64,000 nt of DNA from contig NZ_JBHWLR010000018.1 of assembly GCF_042731755.1 (NCBI RefSeq), positions 42,488-106,487 of the forward strand, given 5' to 3'. Under the pieces are notes generated by a model that searched no databases, was not told where the DNA came from, and saw nothing but the letters and a program-made list of their open reading frames with translations. Position numbers and translations under genes: made by a program. Positions 1-8,649 of the stretch are shown in pieces (within the stretch, counting starts at the first letter, position 1; each line of letters begins with the position of its first letter). Source of the stretch: Promicromonospora sp042731755 (lineage in GTDB: Bacteria; Actinomycetota; Actinomycetes; Actinomycetales; Cellulomonadaceae).

Positions 1-1140
1 CGGCGGCACCTCGATGATGGTGTCGAAGCGCCCGGGACGTTTCACGGCCGGGTCCAGCGCGTCCGGGTCGTTCGTGGTGGCGAGGGTCAGCACGTCGTCC
101 GAGCTGCGGGTGCCGTCCAGGGCGTCGAGGAACTCGGCGAACGAGGTGTCGCCGCGCGAACCCTTGGAGGCGACCGAGTCGATCTCCTCCAGCACCACGA
201 GGCACGGCCCGAGGCCGCGGATCTCCTCGTACAGCTCGGTCATCCAGGTGCGCAGCACCTCGGCCGTGACCAGCACGACCGTGAGCGGACCGGCCAGCTC
301 CGTGGCGATGACCCGCGTGAGCTTCGTCTTGCCGACGCCGGGGCGGCCGGCCAGCAGCAGGCCGCGCGAGGTGGTGTGGCCCAGCGCCCGCAGCGCCTCG
401 CGGCGGGTGGTCACGCTGGAGCAGAACAGGTCCACCTCGCGCCACAGCTCGGCGGGCAGCACCACGTCGCCGCGCACCTGGACGGTGTGCTGCACCGGCG
501 TCAGCTCGACGGTGCCGTTCCCGGACCTGGCCGACAGCACGCCGCCGCGGTACGGGTGGTCCGCCTCCAGCGTGCGGGTCAGGTCCTTGAGCACCTGCTC
601 GGCCAGCGCCAGCCCGCCCGGCGGGGTGAAGGTGGTGATCGTGGGCGTCCCGTAGCGGTAGGCCACCTCGACGGCGACGGCCGTGTCGTAGGCGGACCCG
701 GCCGGGAACAGCACGGTGGCGACGGCGGGCACGCTCACCGAGGTGCCGTCGCCGAGGTCGAGCGCCGCGCGCTGCGGCGCTCCGCCGGGGCCGAACACGG
801 CGACGTCGTCGGGGTAGCGGTCCACCCAGCGCTGGAGCGCGTAGGCGTGCAGCCGCTGCAGGGTGCGCGACATGTCGCGGGAGACGTTGACGAGCGTGCT
901 CTCGTCGACGTCCCAGCGGAGGGCGAGCCACTCGGCCGACGAGCGGGGCTCCTTGGGGCGGTCCGGGACGGGGCGGCCGAGCATCGCCGCGACGGCGGCG
1001 ACGGCGCGGCGCGCGGCCTCGTCGTGGTCACCGAAGTCGGGCCAGACGGGGTCGGGTACGCCGCGGGGGATCAGGTCGGTCGCGGAGGCGGCGCCGTCGT
1101 GGGGCAGGGTGAGGCTCCTCTCAGGGCGGGGATGTGACAT
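1..1140 (-). CDS. AAA+ ATPase, C-terminus beyond the left edge
   Basis: The first 380 codons of a minus-strand gene lie in the window and the rest runs off the left end. The N-terminal ~200 residues are a family-specific region I do not recognise. They are followed by a Cdc48/FtsH-type AAA core: Walker A GRPGVGKTK, Walker B LVVLEEIDS, and a sensor/second-region segment reading LATTNDPDALDPAVKRPGRFD. The last glutamates of Walker B and the arginine-rich PGRFD are typical of AAA proteins that act on protein substrates. I chose ATG at 1140 because a TATAAC box lies 7 nt upstream (leaderless). The substrate is unknown. The gene is divergent from the DUF3039 gene. Confidence 0.85.
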   Translation of the reverse strand, partial: MSHPRPERSLTLPHDGAASATDLIPRGVPDPVWPDFGDHDEAARRAVAAVAAMLGRPVPDRPKEPRSSAEWLALRWDVDESTLVNVSRDMSRTLQRLHAYALQRWVDRYPDDVAVFGPGGAPQRAALDLGDGTSVSVPAVATVLFPAGSAYDTAVAVEVAYRYGTPTITTFTPPGGLALAEQVLKDLTRTLEADHPYRGGVLSARSGNGTVELTPVQHTVQVRGDVVLPAELWREVDLFCSSVTTRREALRALGHTTSRGLLLAGRPGVGKTKLTRVIATELAGPLTVVLVTAEVLRTWMTELYEEIRGLGPCLVVLEEIDSVASKGSRGDTSFAEFLDALDGTRSSDDVLTLATTNDPDALDPAVKRPGRFDTIIEVPP

Positions 1141-1147
1141 GCGGACA

Positions 1148-1153
1148 GTTATA
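1148..1153 (-). promoter_or_regulatory. -10 box TATAAC, leaderless AAA gene
   Basis: TATAAC on the minus strand is followed by 7 nt and then the ATG at 1140. This is the best -10 match in the window and leaves no room for a ribosome binding site. Confidence 0.6.
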
Positions 1154-1253
1154 TCCGTCGTCACCGACACGACCGCAAGGATTTCCGCGGATCAGCTGTC
1201 CGGAACCGGCCTTCCGGGCGCGCGCCGACGGCATCGCTGTCGGTGGTCCCGCG

Positions 1254-1259
1254 TAGACT
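1254..1259 (+). promoter_or_regulatory. -10 box TAGACT, leaderless DUF3039 gene
   Basis: TAGACT ends 7 nt before the ATG at 1267. No Shine-Dalgarno sequence fits between, so the transcript probably starts at the start codon. Confidence 0.5.
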
Positions 1260-1266
1260 TGTCCGC

Positions 1267-1569
1267 ATGACCCAACCTCTCTCCAACCCGCAGGACGACC
1301 CCGTGACGCAGGGCGCTACGAGCGTCCTCGAGCGCGAGGAGACCCGGGAGGAGACGGAACCGGGAGACCACGAGCGTTTCGCGCACTACGTGCGCAAGGA
1401 GAAGATCATGCAGTCCGCCATGAGCGGCAAGCCGGTGATCGCGCTCTGTGGCAAGGTCTGGGTCCCTGGCCGTGATCCGGGCAAGTTCCCGGTGTGTCCC
1501 CGGTGCAAGGAGATCTACGACGGTCTCCGCGACCCGCAGGACGGCGGCGAGGGCGACTCCACCAAGTGA
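1267..1569 (+). CDS. DUF3039 family protein
   Basis: A 100-residue soluble protein of an actinobacterial family of unknown function (DUF3039). The N-terminal 40 residues are acidic and probably disordered. The conserved part follows: HYVRKEKIMQSAMSGKPV, then a knuckle with CGKVW and CPRCKEIYDGL that looks like a split zinc-ribbon. ATG 1267 is chosen because a -10 box lies 7 nt upstream; the frame stays open further upstream without conservation. The stop overlaps the GTG of the helicase gene (GTGA), so the two are translationally coupled. The zinc knuckle beside a helicase suggests nucleic-acid or RNAP contact, but that is a guess. Confidence 0.85.
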   Translation: MTQPLSNPQDDPVTQGATSVLEREETREETEPGDHERFAHYVRKEKIMQSAMSGKPVIALCGKVWVPGRDPGKFPVCPRCKEIYDGLRDPQDGGEGDSTK

Positions 1570-3371
1570 CGAGCCAGCCGCAGCAGCTGCCCCACACACC
1601 GTCGTCTGCGGCCGCTTCGTCGCTCAGCCCTGCCTTTCCACGTCGTGCCCCCTGGGGTACGGCGTCGAGTCTGCGCGCCTGGCAGGCGGAGGCCCTGGAG
1701 CAGTACCGCGTGACGAACCCGCGGGACTTCCTGGCCGTCGCCACCCCGGGCGCGGGCAAGACGACGTTCGCGCTCCGCATCGCCACCGAGCTCCTCGAGC
1801 AGGGCATCGTCCGGCGGGTCACGGTAGTGGCCCCCACCGAGCACCTGAAGACCCAGTGGGCCGACGCCGCCGCGCGCGTCGGCATCCGCATCGACCCGGC
1901 GTTCAAGAACTCGCAGGGCCGGCACGGCTCGCACTACGACGGCGTCGCCCTCACCTACGCGCAGGTGGCGGCCAAGCCGGCGCTGCACCGTGCCCGCACG
2001 GAGGCGGCGCGCACCCTGGTGATCCTCGACGAGGTGCACCACGGCGGTGACGCCCTGAGCTGGGGCGACGCCGTCCGCGAGGCGTTCGAGGGCGCCGAGC
2101 GCCGCCTGGCGCTCACCGGCACCCCGTTCCGCAGCGACACGTCCGCCATCCCGTTCGTCCAGTACGAGGCCGACCGCGAGGGCATCCGCCGCTCCAAGGC
2201 CGACTACACGTACGGCTACGGCGAGGCGCTGCGCGACCACGTCGTGCGCCCCGTCCTGTTCCTGTCCTACGCGGGCGACATGCGCTGGCGCACCAAGATG
2301 GGCGACGAGGTCAGCGCCCGTCTCGGCGAGGCCATGACCAAGGACATGACCGGGCAGGCCTGGCGCACCGCGCTGGACCCGGAGGGGCAGTGGATCCCGT
2401 CGGTGCTCGCTGCCGCGGACAAACGCCTCACCGAGGTGCGCCGCACGGTGCCCGACGCCGGCGGCCTGGTCATCGCGACCGACCAGGACAACGCGCGCGC
2501 CTACGCCACGCACCTGCAGGAGATCACCGGCAAGCGCCCGATCGTCGTCCTCTCGGACGACGAGGGGGCCTCCGGGCGCATCGAGGAGTACGCGCAGGGC
2601 GAGGACCGCTGGATGGTGGCGGTGCGCATGGTGTCGGAGGGCGTGGACGTGCCGCGCCTCGCCGTCGGCGTGTACGCCACCAGCGCCTCGACGCCGCTGT
2701 TCTTCGCCCAGGCGATCGGCCGGTTCGTGCGCGCCCGCAAGCGTGGCGAGACGGCGTCGATCTTCCTGCCGAGCGTCGCGCCGCTGCTGAACCTGGCGAA
2801 CTCGATGGAGCAGGAGCGCGACCACGCGCTCGACCGGCCGCGCACGGCCGAGGAGCAGGGCATCGAGTACGACCCCGAGGCCGCGCTGATCGCGGAGGCC
2901 AACAAGGAGGAGAAGGCGTCGAGCGAGCTGCTGGGCTCGTTCCAGGCGCTGGAGGCCCAGGCCTCGTTCGACCGCGTCCTGTTCGACGGCGGCGAGTTCG
3001 GCACGAGCGCGGACCTCGGCTCCGCGGAGGAGCAGGACTTCCTCGGCCTGCCCGGGCTCCTGGAGCCCGACCAGGTGGCGACGCTGCTGCGGCAGCGCCA
3101 GGCCGACCACCTCAAGGCGCGCGGCGGTGCCCCCACCTCGCGCGAGGTGGAGAACGAGCGGTCCGAGCAGGAGCACCGGCGCGCGGCCGAGCTGCGCAAG
3201 GAGCTGTCCAAGCTCGTCTCGGCGTGGGCCAAGCGCAGCGGGCAGCCGCACGGCGTGGTCCACACCGAGCTGCGCCGCAAGTGCGGCGGCCCCGAGGTGC
3301 CCCTGGCGACCGCGGACCAGCTCGAGGCGCGCGTTGCCCAGGTCCGGCGCTGGTTCGTCGGTCAGAAGTAG
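1566..3371 (+). CDS. DEAD/DEAH-box (SF2) helicase
   Basis: A 601-residue superfamily 2 ATPase. Visible motifs in order are Walker A ATPGAGKTTF (about residue 60), motif II DEVHHGG (about 157), motif III LTGTPFRSD (about 182), and, in the second RecA-like domain, motif VI QAIGRFVRARKRGE (about 380). The C-terminal ~180 residues are charged and helical. This resembles the XPB/SSL2-like or type III restriction-like helicases common in actinobacteria; none of its partners here is a methylase or nuclease, so a restriction role is not supported. The start is GTG 1566, overlapping the DUF3039 stop. The open frame beginning at 1494 would overlap that gene. Confidence 0.88.
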   Translation: MTSQPQQLPHTPSSAAASSLSPAFPRRAPWGTASSLRAWQAEALEQYRVTNPRDFLAVATPGAGKTTFALRIATELLEQGIVRRVTVVAPTEHLKTQWADAAARVGIRIDPAFKNSQGRHGSHYDGVALTYAQVAAKPALHRARTEAARTLVILDEVHHGGDALSWGDAVREAFEGAERRLALTGTPFRSDTSAIPFVQYEADREGIRRSKADYTYGYGEALRDHVVRPVLFLSYAGDMRWRTKMGDEVSARLGEAMTKDMTGQAWRTALDPEGQWIPSVLAAADKRLTEVRRTVPDAGGLVIATDQDNARAYATHLQEITGKRPIVVLSDDEGASGRIEEYAQGEDRWMVAVRMVSEGVDVPRLAVGVYATSASTPLFFAQAIGRFVRARKRGETASIFLPSVAPLLNLANSMEQERDHALDRPRTAEEQGIEYDPEAALIAEANKEEKASSELLGSFQALEAQASFDRVLFDGGEFGTSADLGSAEEQDFLGLPGLLEPDQVATLLRQRQADHLKARGGAPTSREVENERSEQEHRRAAELRKELSKLVSAWAKRSGQPHGVVHTELRRKCGGPEVPLATADQLEARVAQVRRWFVGQK

Positions 3372-3451
3372 GACGGGAGCAAGAAGATCCGCATGGTGAG
3401 ACAAGAGGCCGTCCTGGCCGTATTCGCCCGGCCCCGGCCAGTTCTCTGGCC

Positions 3452-3457
3452 TACCGT
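3452..3457 (+). promoter_or_regulatory. -10 box TACCGT, leaderless pncB
   Basis: TACCGT ends 6 nt before the pncB ATG at 3464, the spacing seen throughout this window. Confidence 0.5.
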
Positions 3458-3463
3458 GAGTGC

Positions 3464-4912
3464 ATGACCGACGAGCTTCGGAGCATCGGCGCTCCGCTCA
3501 CAGACTCGTGGCCTGCGCTCGACAACGGTGTCGGTGAACCGCGGCCGCTCCCTGCAGCACCCCTACCGGCGGTTCGCCCGTCGGTGGCCCTGCTGACCGA
3601 CCGCTACGAGCTCACCATGCTCCAGGCGGCGCTGGCCGACGGCACCGCCCACCGGCACTGCGTGTTCGAGGTGTTCACGCGCCGCCTCCCCGCGGGCCGG
3701 CGCTACGGCGTCCTGGCGGGCACCGGTCGTGTCCTGGAAGCGCTGCCACACTTCGTCTTCGAGGACGCCGAGCTGGCCTACCTCCAGGACAACGCCGTGG
3801 TGGACCGGCGGACGCTCGACTACCTGGCGAACTACCGCTTCACCGGGACCATCCAGGGCTACGTCGAGGGTGAGGTGTTCTTCCCCGGCTCGCCCGTGCT
3901 GCAGGTCGAGGGGTCGTTCGCCGAGGCCGTGCTGCTGGAGACGCTGATCCTGTCGATCCTGAACTACGACTCGGCGGTCGCGTCGGCGGCCTCCCGCATG
4001 ACGAGCGCGGCCGGGAACCGGCCCGTCCTGGAGATGGGCTCCCGCCGGGCGAGCGAGCAGGCCGCCGTCGCGGCGGCCCGGGCCGCCGTCATCGGCGGCT
4101 TCGCCGGGACGTCCAACCTCGAGGCCGGCATGCGGTACGGGCTCGACACCATCGGCACCGCCGCGCACGCCTTCACGCTGCTGCACGACAGCGAGCGGGA
4201 GGCGTTCGCGTCGCAGGTCGCCTCGCTGGGCGCCGGCACCACGCTGCTGGTCGACACCTACGACGTGAAGCAGGGCGTGGCCACGGCCGTCGAGGTGGCG
4301 GGGACCGGGCTGGGCGCGGTGCGCCTCGACTCGGGCGACCTCGGGGGACTGGCGGGCGAGGTGCGCCGCCAGCTCGACTCGCTCGGCGCGCGGGACACCA
4401 AGATCGTCGTCACCTCCGACCTCGACGAGTACGCGATCGCGTCGCTGGCCGCCGCGCCGGTGGACGTGTACGGCGTCGGCACGTCGCTGGTCACGGGGTC
4501 GGGCGCGCCGACCTGCGGCATGGTCTACAAGCTGGTGGCGCGCGCCGACGCGTCGGGCGTGCTGCAGCCGGTGGCCAAGGCGTCGGCCAACAAGGCGTCG
4601 GTGGGCGGGCGCAAGGCCGCCGCACGGCGCTACGGCCGCGACGGGTACGCCGTCGAGGAGATCATGGTGACCGGTCCGGACACCGCGGTGGCGGAGTGGA
4701 CGCCGCAGAGCGACGACCTGCGGCCGCTGCTCGCGCCGCTGGTCGTGGACGGTGCCGTCGACTCGCGCTGGGTGGGTCCGTACGGCGTCGCGAACGCCGC
4801 GATCAACCACGGGATGGTGCGCGCCGAGCTGCCGCGCGGCGCCCGCCGGCTGTCCAAGGGCGACCCGGCGATCCCGACCGTGGACCTCCGGCTCGACGAC
4901 CTCCGGGACTGA
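3464..4912 (+). CDS. pncB: nicotinate phosphoribosyltransferase
   Basis: Converts nicotinate, PRPP and ATP to nicotinate mononucleotide, the first step of the Preiss-Handler salvage route to NAD. The 482 residues match the usual family length. Recognisable signatures are LLTDRYELTMLQAAL near residue 42, FEVFTRRLPAGRRYGV, the substrate-site segment LEMGSRRASEQAAVAAARA with its conserved arginines, GTSNLEAG, VRLDSGDLGGLA and the VYGVGTSLVTG loop that binds the phosphoribosyl group. The N-terminal ~38 residues are a variable extension. The gene is monocistronic by spacing: 92 nt separate it from the helicase, and clpS has its own -10 box. Confidence 0.95.
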   Translation: MTDELRSIGAPLTDSWPALDNGVGEPRPLPAAPLPAVRPSVALLTDRYELTMLQAALADGTAHRHCVFEVFTRRLPAGRRYGVLAGTGRVLEALPHFVFEDAELAYLQDNAVVDRRTLDYLANYRFTGTIQGYVEGEVFFPGSPVLQVEGSFAEAVLLETLILSILNYDSAVASAASRMTSAAGNRPVLEMGSRRASEQAAVAAARAAVIGGFAGTSNLEAGMRYGLDTIGTAAHAFTLLHDSEREAFASQVASLGAGTTLLVDTYDVKQGVATAVEVAGTGLGAVRLDSGDLGGLAGEVRRQLDSLGARDTKIVVTSDLDEYAIASLAAAPVDVYGVGTSLVTGSGAPTCGMVYKLVARADASGVLQPVAKASANKASVGGRKAAARRYGRDGYAVEEIMVTGPDTAVAEWTPQSDDLRPLLAPLVVDGAVDSRWVGPYGVANAAINHGMVRAELPRGARRLSKGDPAIPTVDLRLDDLRD

Positions 4913-4980
4913 GGTCACAGCCCGGCGACAACTTGGTGGGAATCTCTGACAGGGGTGTCCAGTCCGGGGACGAAACAGCC

Positions 4981-4986
4981 TAGAGT
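4981..4986 (+). promoter_or_regulatory. -10 box TAGAGT, leaderless clpS
   Basis: TAGAGT is followed by 7 nt and the GTG at 4994. This decides the start: the longer frame from 4955 would place the -10 box inside the gene. Confidence 0.5.
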
Positions 4987-4993
4987 GAGACCT

Positions 4994-5335
4994 GTGACAA
5001 CTTCCCCGCTGCCGCTGCTCACGCCCCTGGGGTCAGCCGGGACGGCGGTCGAGGAGGACACCGAGGAGGCGCTCGCCTCCGGGATCGCCGACCCGTGGGT
5101 GACGATCGTCTGGAACGACCCGGTGAACCTGATGTCCTACGTGACGTACGTGTTCGAGAGCTACTTCGGGTACCCACGCGTCAAGGCGGAGCGGCTCATG
5201 ACGCAGGTGCACAAGAACGGTCGCGCAGTCGTGTCCAGTGGTGGGCGCGAGCGCATGGAGGTGGATGTGCAGGCCATGCACGGGTTCGGGTTGTGGGCGA
5301 CGCTGCAGGAGTCCGGCGCGCGGGGAGCCGCATGA
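4994..5335 (+). CDS. clpS: ATP-dependent Clp protease adaptor ClpS
   Basis: The ClpS adaptor binds the N-domain of ClpA/ClpC-type unfoldases and delivers N-degron substrates. The 113 residues include the hallmark WNDPVNLMSYVTYVFESYFG, where the D and N contact the substrate N-terminus, then a helix with KAERLMTQVHKNGRAVV and the C-terminal strand GLWATLQ. The start is GTG 4994, set by the -10 box. The stop overlaps the ATG of the DUF2017 gene (ATGA), an association conserved in actinobacteria. Confidence 0.93.
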   Translation: MTTSPLPLLTPLGSAGTAVEEDTEEALASGIADPWVTIVWNDPVNLMSYVTYVFESYFGYPRVKAERLMTQVHKNGRAVVSSGGRERMEVDVQAMHGFGLWATLQESGARGAA

Positions 5336-6081
5336 CACCGTTCCGCGCCATGCGGCGGGGTTACGAGGCTCGGTTCGAACCGGTGGAGCGCGTCGTCCTC
5401 GCCAAGGTGGCACGCGACGTCTCCGCGATGCTCCGCGAGGAGGCGGGTCTGGATCTGTTCGCCGACGACGACCCCGGGCCGTCGGCGCACCCCGCGCCGG
5501 GCAAGGGGCAGGCCTGGGCCAACGGCCTCCTCGCGCCGGACGAGCTGACCGACGCCGACCTGGCCCGGCTCACGGGCGTGACCGGCGTCGGGCGTATCCC
5601 GACGGACCCCGCGGCGCAGCGGCTCCTGCCGGACGCGAGCAAGGACGACGCGGACATCGCCGACGAGTTCCGCCGGCTCACGCAGAACGACGTCGCTCAG
5701 GCCAAGGTGGACCGTCTCGAGGCGTTCGCCGCGCTGCTCGACCTGCCGTCGGGCGAGGACGCCCCCGAGCCGCTGGGCCGGCACGGGGCGCCGCCGCCGG
5801 TGCGGGTGCCGCGCGAGGACGCGGAGCAGTTCGCCGGGGCGCTCACGGACGTGCGGCTGGTGATCGCCGAGCGGCTCGGCCTGAAGACCGACGACCAGGT
5901 CATGCAGCTCACCGACGAGATCATGTGGGACCGGCAGGCCGGCCGCGAGATCCCGGTGGCCACCGACGGGCGGGCCGCCCGCCGGTTCTGGTCCGGCGTG
6001 TTCGTCGCGGCGGGCTACGCCCAGGAGACCCTCATGGACGTGATGCTCGCGGAGCTGCGCGGACGGCGGCCCCTGGCCTAG
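5332..6081 (+). CDS. DUF2017 family protein
   Basis: A 249-residue protein of the actinobacterial DUF2017 family, function unknown, usually encoded directly after clpS as here. It is soluble and helical, with a conserved opening FRAMRRGYEARFEPVERVVLAKVARDV and a C-terminal half containing TDVRLVIAERLGL and DEIMWDRQAGREIP. The clpS coupling suggests a role in protein turnover, which is inference from genome context. ATG 5332 overlaps the clpS stop. The stop codon sits inside a strong terminator hairpin. Confidence 0.85.
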   Translation: MTPFRAMRRGYEARFEPVERVVLAKVARDVSAMLREEAGLDLFADDDPGPSAHPAPGKGQAWANGLLAPDELTDADLARLTGVTGVGRIPTDPAAQRLLPDASKDDADIADEFRRLTQNDVAQAKVDRLEAFAALLDLPSGEDAPEPLGRHGAPPPVRVPREDAEQFAGALTDVRLVIAERLGLKTDDQVMQLTDEIMWDRQAGREIPVATDGRAARRFWSGVFVAAGYAQETLMDVMLAELRGRRPLA

Positions 6082-6093
6082 GGGCCGCCGTCC
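6061..6093. terminator. bidirectional terminator hairpin
   Basis: Perfect 13-bp stem (6061-6073 with 6081-6093, GGACGGCGGCCCC) and a 7-nt loop between the convergent DUF2017 and metallo-hydrolase genes. The DUF2017 TAG stop is in the loop/right arm. There is no U-tract, as is usual in high-GC actinobacteria. Confidence 0.7.
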
Positions 6094-6095
6094 GG

Positions 6096-6923
6096 TCAGA
6101 GCTCGTAGATCGTGCCCGGCCTGGCGATCTCCACCGGGCCGGCGTAGGAGCCGCGGGCCTCGGCCAGGGAGTCCTCCGGGTCGTTCCACACGGGCAGGTG
6201 CGTGAGCAGCAGCCGGCGGGCGCCGGCCTCGGTCGCCACCTGTCCGGCGCGGTGCCCGGTGAGATGGATCCCGCGCTCCACGACGTCGTCGCGCCCCTCC
6301 AGGAATGCCGCCTCGCTGAGCAGCAGGTCGGCGTCGCGCGCGAGCTCCACCACGGAGGTGCAGGCGTCGGTGTCGCCGGTGTACGCGAGCGTCGTCGTGC
6401 CGCCGGACGCCGACGGGCCCGTGACCCGCACGCCGTACGTCTCGACCGGGTGGTAGACGCGGTACGGCTCGATGGTCAGCGGCCCGACCTCGATCTGCTT
6501 GTGGTCGGCCCAGGAGCGGAAGTCGAAGTCGTTCTCCATGGACTCGCCGTCGCTGAGCCCGTAGGACAGGGCGACGTGCCGCTCGGCGGTCGACGGCCCG
6601 TAGACCGGCAGGGGCTTGTCCCGGCGCCCGGCCCGCAGCGACCCGTGCTCGGGGTGGTAGCGCAGGTAGACGTAGAGACCCGCGAGGTCCGCGCAGTGGT
6701 CGGGGTGCAGGTGCGAGATCGACACCGCGTCGAGCGCGTGGGGGTCGACGTGCTGCTGCAGCGCACCGAAGGCGCCGTTGCCGAGGTCGAGCAGGACGTT
6801 CCAGTCGCGCGCCTCGTAGCCGGCCGCGGCCGACTCCGCCGCGGTGACCTGCACGAGGTATGACGACGCGGGCGTCGCGGGGCCGGGGAACGAGCCGGAG
6901 ACCCCCAGGGGGATGAGGCGCAT
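6096..6923 (-). CDS. MBL-fold metallo-hydrolase
   Basis: A 275-residue metallo-beta-lactamase-fold protein of the RNase Z/ElaC-like branch. The metal site is visible: SHLHPDHCADL (HxHxDH, about residue 95), YTGDTDAC (the bridging aspartate, about 183) and a C-terminal LLLTHLPVW histidine. A second histidine comes from the YHPVETYG region. It probably cleaves a phosphodiester or similar ester; the true substrate is unknown. The gene lies immediately after murI, with its ATG overlapping the murI stop (ATGA). This murI-MBL-rph-rdgB neighbourhood is widespread in actinobacteria. Confidence 0.88.
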   Translation of the reverse strand: MRLIPLGVSGSFPGPATPASSYLVQVTAAESAAAGYEARDWNVLLDLGNGAFGALQQHVDPHALDAVSISHLHPDHCADLAGLYVYLRYHPEHGSLRAGRRDKPLPVYGPSTAERHVALSYGLSDGESMENDFDFRSWADHKQIEVGPLTIEPYRVYHPVETYGVRVTGPSASGGTTTLAYTGDTDACTSVVELARDADLLLSEAAFLEGRDDVVERGIHLTGHRAGQVATEAGARRLLLTHLPVWNDPEDSLAEARGSYAGPVEIARPGTIYEL

Positions 6924-7726
6924 CAGACGGCCTCCACGAGGGAGACCTCGGGGCCGAGGAACCGGCTGGCGAGCTGCCCGAACGGCGCCGGGTCACCCGT
7001 GGTCAGGAACCGGTGCACGGGGGCGCCGGCGTCGGCCGAACGCTCGAGGTCGTGCGCCACGAGGGTGCGGTACACGTCCTTGGCGGTCTCGTCGGCGCTG
7101 GAGACCAGCGTGACGTCCTCGCCCATGACGTAGGAGATGGCGCCCGCGAGCAGCGGGTAGTGCGTGCAGCCGAGCACCAGCGTGTCGACGCCGGCCGCCT
7201 TGACCGGGTCGAGGTACTCGTGCGCGAACTTCTGCACCTCCGGGCCCGACGTGCGGCCCTCCTCGACGAAGCGCACGAACTCGGGGCAGGCCTGGCTCGT
7301 GATCGTCAGTCCGGGGGTCACGTGGAAGGCGTCGTCGTACGCGCGCGACTGCACCGTGGTGCGCGTACCGATGACGCCGATCCGGCCCGTCCGGGTGGCG
7401 GTCACCGCGGCCCGGGCCGCGGGCAGGATGACCTCGACCACGGGGATGCCGTGGCGCTGCTCGTACCGCTCGCGCGCGTCGCGCATCATGGCCGACGACG
7501 CCGTGTTGCATGCGATGACCAGCATCTTCACGCCGTCCGCCACGAGCCGGTCCATGGCGTCCAGGGCCATGGCACGCACGGCCGCGATCGGCTTGGGGCC
7601 GTACGGGCTGTTGGCGGTGTCGCCGAGATAGCGGACCTGCTCGTTGGGTAGCTGGTCGAGGATGGCGCGCGCGACCGTGAGGCCGCCGAGGCCGGAGTCG
7701 AAGATCCCGATGGGCGCGTCGTTCAC
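6923..7726 (-). CDS. murI: glutamate racemase
   Basis: Interconverts L- and D-glutamate to supply the D-Glu of the peptidoglycan stem peptide. The 267 residues have the expected length and both catalytic cysteine motifs: ACNTASS near residue 74 and GCTHYPLL near residue 188. The N-terminal signature IGIFDSGLGGLTV carries the acidic residue that assists the active site, and GDTANSPYG is also present. The start is GTG 7726, preceded by TAGGCT at 7 nt. It is co-transcribed with the downstream MBL-fold gene and divergent from rph. Confidence 0.96.
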   Translation of the reverse strand: MNDAPIGIFDSGLGGLTVARAILDQLPNEQVRYLGDTANSPYGPKPIAAVRAMALDAMDRLVADGVKMLVIACNTASSAMMRDARERYEQRHGIPVVEVILPAARAAVTATRTGRIGVIGTRTTVQSRAYDDAFHVTPGLTITSQACPEFVRFVEEGRTSGPEVQKFAHEYLDPVKAAGVDTLVLGCTHYPLLAGAISYVMGEDVTLVSSADETAKDVYRTLVAHDLERSADAGAPVHRFLTTGDPAPFGQLASRFLGPEVSLVEAV

Positions 7727-7733
7727 GGGGTGA

Positions 7734-7739
7734 AGCCTA
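7734..7739 (-). promoter_or_regulatory. -10 box TAGGCT, leaderless murI
   Basis: TAGGCT on the minus strand, 7 nt before the GTG start at 7726. Confidence 0.5.
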
Positions 7740-7857
7740 GCGACGACATCGTGTCGGAACCGTTACCGGCGCCACGCCCTGTGCGTGACGCGCGACACGT
7801 TCCGGCAGGTCAGCGGGGTGCATTCCGGAGCGCGAAATGATCGTCGCCCGTACCACC

Positions 7858-7863
7858 TAGGCT
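7858..7863 (+). promoter_or_regulatory. -10 box TAGGCT, leaderless rph
   Basis: TAGGCT, 6 nt before the rph ATG at 7870. The same hexamer serves the divergent murI gene. Confidence 0.5.
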
Positions 7864-7869
7864 GGGCGC

Positions 7870-8622
7870 ATGACCTCCAGCACCGACCAGATCGTGCGCG
7901 CCGACGGGCGCGCCACCGACCAGCTCCGCCCCGTGAAGATCACCCGGGGCTGGCTCGACGAGGCCGAGGGTTCGGTGCTCGTGGAGTTCGGGCGCACGCG
8001 CGTGCTGTGCGTCGCGTCGTTCACCGAGGGCGTGCCGCGCTGGCGCAAGGGCTCCGGCGAGGGCTGGGTCACGGCCGAGTACGCCATGCTGCCGCGCGCC
8101 ACCAACGAGCGCAGCCAGCGGGAGTCCGTGAAGGGCAAGATCGGCGGGCGCACGCACGAGATCTCGCGGCTGATCGGCCGCTCGCTGCGCGCCGTCGTCG
8201 ACCTGAGCGCGCTGGGCGAGAACTCGATCGTGCTGGACTGCGACGTGCTCCAGGCCGACGGCGGCACCCGCACCGCCGCGATCACCGGCGCGTACGTGGC
8301 CCTCGCCGACGCCATCGCGTGGGGCCGCCGCCACGGGCACATCAAGGGCGGCAAGCAGGTGCTCGCCGACTCGGTCGCCGCCGTCTCGGTGGGCATCATC
8401 GACGGCACCCCGATGCTCGACCTGCCCTACGTCGAGGACGTGCGCGCCGAGACCGACATGAACGTGGTGGTCACGGGCGGCGGCAAGTTCATCGAGGTGC
8501 AGGGCACCGCTGAGCACGCGCCGTTCGACCGCGCCGAGCTCGACGCCCTGCTCGACCTCGCGGTGGGCGGCACGGCCGAGCTCACCAAGATCCAGCAGGA
8601 CGCCCTCGCGCAGGAGCTCTGA
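7870..8622 (+). CDS. rph: ribonuclease PH
   Basis: A phosphorolytic 3'-to-5' exoribonuclease that trims tRNA 3' ends. The 250 residues are standard. Motifs include VKITRGWLDEAEGSVLVEFGRTRVLC, the RNA-binding arginine cluster MLPRATNERSQRESVKGKIGGRTHEISRLIGRS, the phosphate-site GGTRTAAITGAY (about residue 125) and the active-site aspartates in LDLPYVEDVRAETDMNVV. Stop to rdgB start is 27 nt, so the two form the common rph-rdgB operon. Confidence 0.96.
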   Translation: MTSSTDQIVRADGRATDQLRPVKITRGWLDEAEGSVLVEFGRTRVLCVASFTEGVPRWRKGSGEGWVTAEYAMLPRATNERSQRESVKGKIGGRTHEISRLIGRSLRAVVDLSALGENSIVLDCDVLQADGGTRTAAITGAYVALADAIAWGRRHGHIKGGKQVLADSVAAVSVGIIDGTPMLDLPYVEDVRAETDMNVVVTGGGKFIEVQGTAEHAPFDRAELDALLDLAVGGTAELTKIQQDALAQEL

Positions 8623-8649
8623 GCCGTCGGCGGCTGGCATGATCGGGGC

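Noticed and set aside
1566..3371. Restriction or phage-defence system around the helicase
   Set aside because: The neighbours are a DUF3039 protein and pncB. No nuclease, methylase or other defence domain is visible.
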